A DNA stretch of 5,369 bases from Selenomonas sp. (GCA_015265235.1 JABZYJ010000120.1:1-5369), one strand, 5' to 3'; shown: positions 1 to 4,705, numbered from the stretch's first letter. Translations and numbers: made by a program. The notes: a model not told the origin generated them from the letters alone.

Positions 1-236
1 CGCCCGAGGATCCACTCCACGAACAGCCCCGCCGTGCGGCTCTTGCCGTGTCGTGCTGGCTCGTTGATGACAAGCACCTCATCATCACCCTCGTAAAATG
101 CCTGCAAGGCGTCACAGAGCTCACGGAGATAGGCACGCTCGGGCTTATAGAAATCGGGTGCCCTGAGACAGCAATAAAAAAAGAACTCGCGCCTTGCAAG
201 TTCCAGTTTCGCTTGAAGAATCAGCCTGCTATCCAC
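1..236 (-). CDS. terL: Phage terminase large subunit, N-terminal part (runs off window)
   Basis: This is the N-terminal 78 codons of the large terminase subunit, the ATPase/nuclease motor that cuts phage DNA and pumps it into the prohead. The open frame starts at GTG (236), because an in-frame TGA lies two codons upstream. It reads through a helical segment rich in Leu/Ala/Arg (residues 5-16), then REFFFYCCLRAPDFYKPERA and the segment FYEGDDEVLVINEPARHGKS. The PARHGKS stretch (about residues 61-67) is the P-loop-like Walker A of the Terminase_6 type, usually seen as PPRHGKS in Firmicutes phages. The start overlaps the terminase small subunit stop by 8 nt, which suggests translational coupling; no strong ribosome binding site is visible. 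A run of seven T (minus strand, 176-182) encodes the Phe-rich part, and the frame is intact across it. The rest of the ATPase and the nuclease domain lie outside the window. Confidence 0.94.
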   Translation of the reverse strand, partial: MDSRLILQAKLELARREFFFYCCLRAPDFYKPERAYLRELCDALQAFYEGDDEVLVINEPARHGKSRTAGLFVEWILG

Positions 237-774
237 TGTCGATCACGTTCCGCAGCTCTTCCGTCGAAAGCCCTGCAAAGGGATTCTCAACGGTCGCCCT
301 GACTTCGATCTTATCGTTGAACATACCGATATGCCTCCCCAGAAGCTCTAGCGCCTTGATCTTGTCATGCAGCTTCACCTCAACGCCATTCGTGCCTTGC
401 TTGATTCCTGCAATCGCCGCACGCTGATCCGCAGAGAGCTCCGCTGTCTCCGTGAGCGTAACTGTCTGATACGAGAGCTCCGTGCCGTCGTTCTTTTCGA
501 CAGTCCTCGTCTCCACCTGTACATAATCCGTCGCGTCCGCAAACGCAACACGCGCCAACTCCTTGACAACGCGTTCCTGCGTCACCTCCGTGCGCCGCTG
601 GAGGTCTTTCTGACGACGTGCGATTTCGGCTTGAACCTTAACATGCCTTAACAACCTCGCAGCCGTAGCTTCAGCCGTTTTTGCACTGTATCCTGCACGA
701 ATCGCCGCCTGTTTGCCGTTAAAGTCAATCAGCCACTCATCTACAAAGCGCATCTGCTTCGGTGTAAGCTTCAC
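229..774 (-). CDS. terS: Phage terminase small subunit (Terminase_2 family)
   Basis: This 181-residue protein would recognise the phage packaging site and hand DNA to the large subunit encoded just downstream. The N-terminus (KLTPKQMRFVDEWL, then FNGKQAAIRAGYSAKTA at about 19-35, and ARLLRHVKVQAEI) is the classic helix-turn-helix of the Terminase_2 family. A basic helical region follows (about 50-75, with VTQERVVKELARVAFAD). The C-terminal DKIKALELLGRHIGMF segment (about 138-152) is also typical of the family. An upstream in-frame GTG exists at 792, but I prefer GTG 774: GGAGGT sits 6 nt before it, inside the would-be longer reading frame. Length is normal for the family. The gene is the first of the packaging operon and is preceded by a promoter-like and hairpin-containing leader. 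Confidence 0.95.
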   Translation of the reverse strand: MKLTPKQMRFVDEWLIDFNGKQAAIRAGYSAKTAEATAARLLRHVKVQAEIARRQKDLQRRTEVTQERVVKELARVAFADATDYVQVETRTVEKNDGTELSYQTVTLTETAELSADQRAAIAGIKQGTNGVEVKLHDKIKALELLGRHIGMFNDKIEVRATVENPFAGLSTEELRNVIDSG

Positions 775-780
775 GTCGTC

Positions 781-786
781 ACCTCC
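781..786 (-). promoter_or_regulatory. Ribosome binding site of the terminase small subunit
   Basis: GGAGGT, within the longer match AAAGGAGGTG, lies 6 nt upstream of GTG 774. This near-perfect Shine-Dalgarno sequence decides the start in favour of 774 over the upstream GTG at 792. Confidence 0.85.
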
Positions 787-798
787 TTTCACGCATGC

Positions 799-825
799 AA
801 AAAGGGCACCGCGTATGCAGTACCC
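799..825 (-). terminator. Terminator-like hairpin in the leader of terS
   Basis: On the minus strand GGGTAC (825-820) can pair with GTGCCC (809-804), including one G-T wobble, around a 10-nt loop. Five T follow at 803-799. The stem is short (6 bp), so it would be a weak intrinsic terminator. It lies after the ArpU-like gene and before terS. It could end early transcription, or act as an attenuator that late transcription must read through. I have not calculated a folding energy. Confidence 0.45.
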
Positions 826-843
826 TCACTATTCACAGCTTAT

Positions 844-849
844 ACTATA
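844..849 (-). promoter_or_regulatory. Candidate late promoter, extended -10 element
   Basis: The minus strand reads TGCTATAGT, an extended -10 (TG one base before TATAGT) that overlaps the TAG stop of the ArpU-like gene. No good -35 hexamer is found 16-18 bp upstream. That position is instead occupied by a tandem decamer repeat (859-878), as expected for an activator-dependent promoter. If used, transcription would start near 837 and run into terS. This is a sequence-only prediction. Confidence 0.4.
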
Positions 850-1300
850 GCACAGGTCTTTGTATCCATTTGTATCCACTTTGCAAAATAGCCTTGAACT
901 CGTTCAGTGCCTGTCCATGCAGCTTGTGTACGTGATGGTACTCATACCCCAAGCCGATGGCGATATACTCCCACGACTCGCCCCAGAGATACCGCCGTTT
1001 CAGCACTTCGCGATATCGCCCATCTGCGATTTTTTCGATCAGTCCCTCCGCCTCCGTACGCAGTGCGATCAGCTCATCCCATTTTGCATTGACCCGCTCG
1101 GCATATCCCTCCAGTGCTGCAATCGCATCGGATAGGTCACCGATCTTTCCACCGCTGACCTTATCCGCGTCATACTGGATCGCTTTCAGATGCAAGATAT
1201 CGTCTTTTGCCTGCTCATACTCCTGTTCAAGCAGTTTCAGCTCCCGCTCTGCATCTCGGACACGCCAGAGGTATACCCTTACTTGTTTTGTGTCAGTCAA
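845..1300 (-). CDS. ArpU/DUF1492-like late transcription regulator
   Basis: This 151-residue protein resembles the DUF1492/ArpU-type phage regulators that sit just before terminase genes in Firmicutes phages and are thought to control late gene expression. The N-terminal two thirds (about residues 10-92) are strongly helical and charged, likely coiled coil. The C-terminal part, from YREVLKRRYLWGESWEYIA to HHVHKLHGQALNEF (about 96-135), looks like a sigma-70 region 4-type helix-turn-helix. The chosen start is TTG at 1300, with AAGGTG 7 nt upstream. It overlaps the methyltransferase stop in the sequence TTGA, a coupled arrangement, and no better start is seen nearby. The gene ends within a promoter-like region that carries a tandem repeat, so the protein may act on its own 3' end to switch on terminase transcription. 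The DNA-binding role follows from the family; the target site is inferred. Confidence 0.82.
   Translation of the reverse strand: MTDTKQVRVYLWRVRDAERELKLLEQEYEQAKDDILHLKAIQYDADKVSGGKIGDLSDAIAALEGYAERVNAKWDELIALRTEAEGLIEKIADGRYREVLKRRYLWGESWEYIAIGLGYEYHHVHKLHGQALNEFKAILQSGYKWIQRPVL
859..878 (-). repeat. Exact tandem 10-bp direct repeat, possible activator site
   Basis: TGGATACAAA occurs twice head-to-tail on the minus strand (878-869 and 868-859). The period is one DNA helical turn. It lies inside the last codons of the ArpU-like gene, and because 10 is not a multiple of 3 the two copies are read in different frames (GYKWIQ), so protein repetition does not explain it. The proximal copy ends 9 bp before the -10 box. 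It may be an operator for the late regulator; this is inferred. Confidence 0.5.
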
Positions 1301-1806
1301 TCTATATCACCTTCCTCACTCGGAAATTTCATGAACGTCAACCAGATTGCCCTCCCTCGACGATTCCCGAACAATGGCTGCACGGGAAAGAGTTTCAGAA
1401 CGTCCGCCGTGCTGATCTGATCTTCGCTCCACTTGAAAATCAACACTCCGTAATCTTTCAGGACGCGCATACACTCCTCGAATCCCCGACGCAGGTCATC
1501 TTGCCATGTACTTTCGAGGATACCGTACTTGACGCCAAGCCACGATTGCTTTCCGGCTCTGCACAGGTGCGGCGGATCGAATACGACAAGACGGAAACTC
1601 TCGTCAGGAAATGGTATCTCTCGGAAATCAGCAATTAGATCAGGTCTGACCTCAAATCGCCGTCCATCGCAAAGCGTTTTGCCAAATCTGCGGTTGTCCA
1701 TAAACACGGCTGCATGATGATCCTTGTCGAACCAGAACATCCGAGAGCCGCAACAAACGTCAAGTATCTGCTTGGCAATATGAGTCTTCAACCTCATCAT
1801 CTGCAT
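1297..1806 (-). CDS. Class I SAM-dependent methyltransferase (phage type)
   Basis: This 169-residue protein is a compact Rossmann-fold methyltransferase. The SAM-binding motif I is seen as ILDVCCGSRMFWFD (residues 14-27). A DPPH motif at 77-80 occupies the position of the catalytic DPPY/NPPY motif of amino-methyltransferases. The WQDDLRRGFEECMRVLKDYGVLIFKW stretch (about 101-126) fits the following helix and strand. The C-terminus ends with a GRAIWLTFMK strand. No separate target-recognition domain is present and no restriction endonuclease lies next to it, so it is an orphan enzyme; its substrate (phage DNA or another molecule) cannot be told from sequence. Start: ATG at 1806, 1800 and 1797 are all possible, and AGAGGAG lies 4 nt before the first. 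The 5' end overlaps the DUF5664 gene by about 47 nt in another frame. Confidence 0.88.
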   Translation of the reverse strand: MQMMRLKTHIAKQILDVCCGSRMFWFDKDHHAAVFMDNRRFGKTLCDGRRFEVRPDLIADFREIPFPDESFRLVVFDPPHLCRAGKQSWLGVKYGILESTWQDDLRRGFEECMRVLKDYGVLIFKWSEDQISTADVLKLFPVQPLFGNRRGRAIWLTFMKFPSEEGDID

Positions 1807-2077
1807 CCATCTCCTCTTCCCGCTCCATCACGCACGCCATCATGCAGCGCATGCTCGCGTTGACAAGATGCTCCTCGGTGACATCCCCTTTGAGATAGAG
1901 TGACAAATGCCGAAACGCTCTCGCCGCGTGCTCACGGGCAGGGATATCTTTCCACGTCTCGCCAGGATGTTTCTTTGCCCCTGCTGTCAGCCCTGTTGCC
2001 ACCTTATCAAGCCATCCGCAGTCAATGTACCGGTACTCGTTTTTCTCCTCGTCCTGTGGATATTTCTGCTCTGCCAT
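1760..2077 (-). CDS. dATP/dGTP diphosphohydrolase-like protein (DUF5664)
   Basis: This 105-residue all-helical protein resembles the phage dATP/dGTP diphosphohydrolase N-terminal family (DUF5664), related in fold to MazG-type nucleotide pyrophosphohydrolases. Characteristic pieces are GAKKHPGETWKDIP (33-46), EHAARAFRHLSLYLKGD (49-65), EEHLVNASMRCMMACVMERE (68-87), with conserved-looking His50, His57, His70 and Glu86 that could coordinate a metal. The likely role is removing purine deoxynucleoside triphosphates or shaping the dNTP pool during phage replication; the substrate is inferred from the family name only. The start is ATG 2077, because GGAGGT lies 6 nt upstream; the in-frame GTG at 2095 would place that ribosome binding site inside the gene. 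The acidic tail (EEEMDADDEVED) overlaps the methyltransferase start and contains its ribosome binding site. Confidence 0.78.
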   Translation of the reverse strand: MAEQKYPQDEEKNEYRYIDCGWLDKVATGLTAGAKKHPGETWKDIPAREHAARAFRHLSLYLKGDVTEEHLVNASMRCMMACVMEREEEMDADDEVEDSYCQADT

Positions 2078-2083
2078 TTTCTG

Positions 2084-2089
2084 ACCTCC
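2084..2089 (-). promoter_or_regulatory. Ribosome binding site of the DUF5664 gene
   Basis: GGAGGT lies 6 nt before ATG 2077 and just after the stop of the preceding gene (2092-2094). It sets the start at 2077 rather than the upstream GTG 2095. Confidence 0.8.
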
Positions 2090-2091
2090 GA

Positions 2092-2754
2092 TCACTCAGC
2101 TTTATCCGGAATAATATCCGCAAAACGTCCATCATCCTCAGGCCAGTGTAGCGGCGCAAGAAAGCCACCTGCAGGCGTCGCTGAAATCATATCTGTGTCT
2201 ACATCCATTCGTAAAGGACTGTGTTTCCTCCCGGGTGAATAAAACCGTACAGGTGCTTTGCGTTGACGGAAGTAATCGACGAGATCGGAGAGATGCCGCC
2301 CATTGAACGCTGAATAAATACTCTGCCACTCAGTAAAATTCTCTGTCTTACCCGAAAGGCGATACTCTACATGCAGATTATTATCTCGTGCATACACTCT
2401 AAGTCCATCCGGACGCCACACAAGCATCAAACACACGATCTGCTTCTTCGGAGTACACGCACTCACCGCTTTTAGCACCGCAAGAAATTCTACGAGCTCA
2501 CAGATACCTACGGTTGCATACGGTGCATCTTCGCGAGGTGGCGGGAAGAGCTTGTCATAATCCGGAAGTACCGCCCCTTCGACCATGACATTACTCTCGG
2601 CATCAAAGACGCCCTCCCTGCCGGAAGCCTCCTCAACCCAGATACTGCTATGCCAATTCGTAGCATACGCGCGTCCCGCACGATAGTGTATTGCCCGAAT
2701 TGACGTTCCTTCCGTGTTCAAAAACTTCTTGACGTTCTTCATGAAAATCAGCAT
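2092..2754 (-). CDS. Uncharacterised phage protein, possibly sliding-clamp-like
   Basis: I do not firmly recognise this 220-residue soluble protein; it has no signal peptide or membrane segment. Two stretches recall DNA polymerase III beta (DnaN-type) clamps. The segment AIHYRAGRAYATNWHSSIWVE (21-41) is like the first-domain ATDGHRL region. The C-terminal part, SAFNGRHLSDLVDYFRQRKA and then PVRFYSPGRKHSPLRMDVDTD ending in FLAPL (about 148-202), is like the beta-clamp third domain, where FNARYL, P-rich and SPV strands precede the terminal MPVRL. It is shorter than a cellular clamp (about 370 residues), so at most two clamp domains fit. Its place after nuclease and helicase genes agrees with a role in replication. 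The ATG start at 2754 follows AGGAGG by 7 nt, and that site overlaps the helicase stop. The gene call is sure; the clamp idea is an inference. Confidence 0.6.
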   Translation of the reverse strand: MLIFMKNVKKFLNTEGTSIRAIHYRAGRAYATNWHSSIWVEEASGREGVFDAESNVMVEGAVLPDYDKLFPPPREDAPYATVGICELVEFLAVLKAVSACTPKKQIVCLMLVWRPDGLRVYARDNNLHVEYRLSGKTENFTEWQSIYSAFNGRHLSDLVDYFRQRKAPVRFYSPGRKHSPLRMDVDTDMISATPAGGFLAPLHWPEDDGRFADIIPDKAE

Positions 2755-2766
2755 AGTAAGCCCTCC

Positions 2767-3768
2767 TCATCGCGCCTTGTAGCGCTCTATCCTTGCTTTT
2801 ACTGCATCCAACATACTCTCCTGCCCGGCGGCCTTGCCCTCCAGCGCCCGCATGACATCCTCATCGATCGTTCCCTTTGCGACAAGGTGATGCAGCACGA
2901 CAGGCTCCGTTTGCCCCGGACGATGCAGACGCTTATTCGTCTGCTGATACGCCTCAAGGCTCCACGTCAGCCCATACCAGATAGCGATATGCCCGCCGTG
3001 CTGGAGATTGAGACCGTGCCCCGCGCTCTGCGGATGCACCAACAGCAGCGGTATGCGTCCTGCGTTCCAGTCGCGAATATCCTCCGCCGTTTTGAGTTCC
3101 CGCGCCTTGGGGTATCGCCTCCGCAGCGCGTCGAGGTCGTGGCGGTAGCTGTAGATCACCATGACACTCTTTCCTTCGTTGCAGGCAATGATCTCATCCA
3201 GCGCCTCAATCTTCGCCTCGTGGATCTGCACAACTTCTTTTTCTGCGTCATAGACGGCTCCGTTTGCCAGCTGCAGCAGCTTGTTTGTCAGCGCGGCAGC
3301 CGATACGGCAGTGATATCCGTATCCCCGATGCTAAGGACAAGCTCCTTTTCCATCTCGTGATATCGCTCCATCGCTTCATCCGGCAGCTGCACCTTGACA
3401 ACGTTCTGCATCAGCGGCGGCAGAGTAAGATAGTCCTCGCTTTTCATGCTGACGCAGATATCGCCGATCCGCTTGTAGATTTCCTTATCGGCGCCGGGAC
3501 GCAGATCGTAGCTGTATACGACATATCCACTCTGCTGTCCCGGGCGGAAATACCGCTCACGGTACTCCGTCAATGTCCTGCCAAGGCGCTTACCGCGATC
3601 GAGGAGATACAGCTGACTCCAGAGATCCATCAAACCGTTGGGGGCGGGCGTCCCGGTGAGAAGCACCACGCGGGAAATGAGTGGTCGCACTTTCCGCAGC
3701 GCCTTGAAACGCTGCGATGCCGGGTTTTTGAAAGAGCTCGACTCGTCGATCACCACGATGTCAGCCAC
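2767..3768 (-). CDS. SNF2-like helicase, C-terminal fragment (motifs II-VI)
   Basis: This 333-residue open frame contains the rest of the SNF2 helicase. It begins almost at Walker B, IVVIDESSSFKNP (4-16), followed by motif III LLTGTPAPNGLMDLW (36-50), the LGRTLTEYRERYF segment (62-74), a long middle region with IGDICVSMKSEDYLTLP (101-117), motif IV VMVIYSY (202-208), motif V HPQSAGHGLNLQ (245-256) and motif VI QQTNKRLHRPGQ (275-286) with the arginine finger. The KRLHRPGQ signature is diagnostic of the phage SNF2 group. The GTG start at 3768 has no convincing ribosome binding site, so translation would depend on reinitiation after the first fragment, with which it overlaps by 19 nt. It may not be expressed. 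Its end is followed closely by the clamp-like gene. Confidence 0.88.
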   Translation of the reverse strand: MADIVVIDESSSFKNPASQRFKALRKVRPLISRVVLLTGTPAPNGLMDLWSQLYLLDRGKRLGRTLTEYRERYFRPGQQSGYVVYSYDLRPGADKEIYKRIGDICVSMKSEDYLTLPPLMQNVVKVQLPDEAMERYHEMEKELVLSIGDTDITAVSAAALTNKLLQLANGAVYDAEKEVVQIHEAKIEALDEIIACNEGKSVMVIYSYRHDLDALRRRYPKARELKTAEDIRDWNAGRIPLLLVHPQSAGHGLNLQHGGHIAIWYGLTWSLEAYQQTNKRLHRPGQTEPVVLHHLVAKGTIDEDVMRALEGKAAGQESMLDAVKARIERYKAR

Positions 3769-4103
3769 TTAACCACATCGCGGTTGACGACGTAGATGTC
3801 TGCATCTGCCCGCAGTGCCGCTTCGCGCGTTGCCCTATCGCCAACAGCGATGGACATACGGAGATTCTGTGTATGCGCCCACGTCTCACACTCATCACGC
3901 CAGGTGCTCAGTGCCACACGCAGCGGAGCGATTACAAGCACTTTACGCACGGCGAAGCGGTCATATATCAGCTCGTCGATCGCGGTCAGCGTCGATACCG
4001 TCTTGCCCATGCCCATATCCAGCAGGAGAGCAACGGCGGGTGTATCGATAATCCGCTGGATCGCGTACTGCTGATACGGACGCGGTACGAACTCCCTACG
4101 CAT
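3750..4103 (-). CDS. SNF2-like helicase, N-terminal fragment (RecA1 part)
   Basis: This 117-residue fragment holds the start of a phage SNF2-family DNA-dependent ATPase. It has a PRPYQQYAIQRI segment (7-18) in the Q-motif position, the Walker A loop LLLDMGMGKT (26-35), motif Ia VLVIAPLRVALSTW (55-68) and ADIYVVNRDVVKWL near the end. It then leaves the family frame and stops after three foreign residues (TSW). ATG 4103 is chosen because it overlaps the VRR-NUC stop (ATGCGTAG), typical of coupling. A GTG at 4118 would add five residues and has no better ribosome binding site. Without Walker B the fragment could bind but not properly hydrolyse ATP. It is one half of the broken helicase locus. 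Confidence 0.88.
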   Translation of the reverse strand: MRREFVPRPYQQYAIQRIIDTPAVALLLDMGMGKTVSTLTAIDELIYDRFAVRKVLVIAPLRVALSTWRDECETWAHTQNLRMSIAVGDRATREAALRADADIYVVNRDVVKWLTSW

Positions 4104-4419
4104 CGAAGAAGAACTCACAGAATGTGCGGATATCTGTATCCGAGCGGATGACGCAGACCGGAAATCCCATCGTTCGAATCTCTCTGTGCGCTGCTTCCTG
4201 CGCCCGCCGGAGTTTTCCGCCCGGTCGTTTGATCTCCGCGAAGGCGATTCTTCCGTCCGGCATCAGCACAATGCGGTCAGGCACTCCGATGCGTCCCGGG
4301 GAGACGAATTTCATCGCGAGCCCTCCGGCCTCCTTGACCGCCTTTACAAATTTCCGCTCGACTTGTTTTTCCGTTATTGTTTCATCGGGTCGGAACAGCC
4401 TTGAAAAAATATTTTTCAT
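4096..4419 (-). CDS. VRR-NUC domain nuclease
   Basis: This 107-residue protein is almost entirely a VRR-NUC domain, a PD-(D/E)XK-type nuclease fold found in phage replication modules and in eukaryotic FAN1. Visible catalytic positions are the helix with Glu18/Glu21 (TEKQVERKFVKAV), GVPDRI at 45-50 (Asp48), the strand IAFAEIKRPGG (58-68, Glu62 and Lys64) and Gln74. Stand-alone phage members are reported as structure-selective nucleases, and a role in processing replication or recombination intermediates is inferred. The ATG at 4419 follows AAGGAGG by 4 nt; the in-frame TTG 4443 would swallow that site and is rejected. Its stop overlaps the start of the SNF2 helicase gene. A VRR-NUC gene directly followed by SNF2 is a common Firmicutes phage pairing, suggesting that they act together. 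Confidence 0.95.
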   Translation of the reverse strand: MKNIFSRLFRPDETITEKQVERKFVKAVKEAGGLAMKFVSPGRIGVPDRIVLMPDGRIAFAEIKRPGGKLRRAQEAAHREIRTMGFPVCVIRSDTDIRTFCEFFFDA

Positions 4420-4423
4420 TTTT

Positions 4424-4429
4424 CCTCCT
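4424..4429 (-). promoter_or_regulatory. Ribosome binding site of the VRR-NUC gene
   Basis: AGGAGG lies 4 nt before ATG 4419 and fixes this start over the upstream TTG at 4443. Confidence 0.8.
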
Positions 4430-4459
4430 TCACTCCTTGACAAATCCTTTGTAACCTGT

Positions 4460-4481
4460 TACGCGCGTGCGCACATGCGCG
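4460..4481. other. 22-bp alternating pyrimidine-purine tract (Z-DNA-prone)
   Basis: Every step from 4460 to 4481 alternates pyrimidine and purine, mostly CG and CA/TG. It contains the 8-bp palindrome GTGCGCAC (4467-4474). It stands out as GC-rich inside an AT-rich spacer. Such tracts can adopt left-handed DNA under negative supercoiling; a role here is speculative. Confidence 0.5.
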
Positions 4482-4494
4482 GACACTTTTACGG

Positions 4495-4528
4495 AAATAA
4501 GGATATAAGGGGGTATATAACCTTATTT
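4495..4528. repeat. Imperfect inverted repeat
   Basis: AAATAAGG (4495-4502) is matched by CCTTATTT (4521-4528), with further TATA/TATA pairing inside and a central run of five G (plus strand, 4509-4513). There is no T-run after it on the minus strand, so it is not a standard terminator. It begins about 10 bp downstream of the stop of the mini-ORF at 4538-4567, in minus-strand reading. Confidence 0.5.
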
Positions 4529-4537
4529 TGAATATCT

Positions 4538-4567
4538 CTATACAAACAAAGTTACAAAGTTACACAT
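4538..4567 (-). CDS. Possible 9-codon leader peptide
   Basis: ATG at 4567 opens a short frame, MCNFVTLFV, ending in TAG. AAGGAG (4580-4575) lies 7 nt before the ATG, a good ribosome binding site for which no larger gene accounts. The frame runs through the two tandem octamer copies at 4548-4563, so the coding appearance may be accidental. A hairpin-forming repeat follows directly. It could be a leader peptide, a remnant of a lost gene, or chance. Confidence 0.2.
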   Translation of the reverse strand: MCNFVTLFV

Positions 4568-4694
4568 ACTCTATCTCCTTGATTTTCTAAGACTTAGACC
4601 GTAACTTTAGAAAGTTACACAAAGTTACGCTTTTTATGGAACACATTTTTCTTTTTGTAACTTTCTACCCCCAATGTAACTTTGGGAAAGTTAC
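4548..4694. repeat. Cluster of eight AAAGTTAC octamers (iteron-like)
   Basis: AAAGTTAC occurs exactly on the plus strand at 4548, 4556, 4611, 4621 and 4687, and as its complement GTAACTTT at 4601, 4657 and 4676. The 4548/4556 copies are directly tandem. The 4601/4611 and 4676/4687 pairs face each other as inverted repeats with 2- and 3-bp centres. Several start spacings are close to one or two helical turns (10, 10, 11, 19 bp). No exact copy was noticed elsewhere in the window. This is consistent with iterons of a replication origin or multiple operators; the binding protein is not known. Confidence 0.75.
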
Positions 4695-4705
4695 AAAAAA
4701 CCTTG

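Larger units (their letters stand above)
2767..4103 (-). pseudogene. SNF2/DEAD-type helicase locus, broken by frameshift
   Basis: Together the two adjoining open frames make one SNF2-family helicase of about 450 residues with all motifs in the usual order: Walker A and Ia in the first part, then DESS (Walker B), TGTPAPN (III), V and VI in the second. The reading frame breaks near 3750-3775: the first frame ends at TGA 3752-3750, while the second opens at GTG 3768 immediately after an in-frame TAA. From memory of phage homologues, about 11 residues normally separate the VVKWL-type segment from DIVVIDE and are missing here, which suggests a small real deletion rather than a one-base sequencing error. 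ATPase motifs I and II would sit on separate chains, so activity is doubtful. The 5' end overlaps the VRR-NUC gene by 8 nt. Confidence 0.75.
4420..4705. other. AT-rich non-coding region between vapE and VRR-NUC, candidate origin
   Basis: This is the only sizeable gap between genes. It is AT-rich in most of its length, unlike its neighbours. It holds eight copies of an octamer (4548-4694), an imperfect inverted repeat (4495-4528), a 6-bp-arm dyad TCTAAG/CTTAGA (4586-4598), a GC-rich alternating tract (4460-4481) and a GTAAC/GTTAC dyad (4451-4462). Repeats plus AT-rich DNA beside replication genes are typical of phage origins, but regulation of the downstream genes would look similar. No convincing -35/-10 pair was found on the minus strand. 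Confidence 0.5.

Noticed and set aside
1207..1638. A 143-codon plus-strand open frame opposite the methyltransferase and regulator genes.
   Set aside because: It crosses two well-supported minus-strand genes and shows no family resemblance.
3750..3775. Programmed ribosomal frameshift joining the two helicase fragments.
   Set aside because: No slippery X XXY YYZ heptamer or clear downstream structure was seen, and family residues seem to be missing at the junction, so a deletion is more likely.
2887..3795. A 302-codon plus-strand open frame opposite the helicase.
   Set aside because: It lies entirely antisense to a frame with clear SNF2 motifs, has a low-complexity, His/Arg/Gln-rich sequence of shadow type, no ribosome binding site and no recognisable domain.
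4438..4466. A plus-strand TTGACA as a promoter -35 element.
   Set aside because: No -10-like hexamer occurs 16-18 bp downstream (TACGCG is there) and no plus-strand gene follows.
4124..4531. A 135-codon plus-strand open frame opposite the VRR-NUC gene and spacer.
   Set aside because: It is antisense to a gene with intact nuclease motifs, and no ribosome binding site or domain was seen.
4676..4694. The GTAACTTT-GGG-AAAGTTAC hairpin as a terminator for vapE.
   Set aside because: On the minus strand no T-run follows the stem; the T-run precedes it. The arms are two copies of the dispersed octamer, so repeat function explains it better.
4548..4694. The octamer cluster as a CRISPR array.
   Set aside because: The repeats are only 8 bp, occur in both orientations and have irregular short spacing without uniform spacers.
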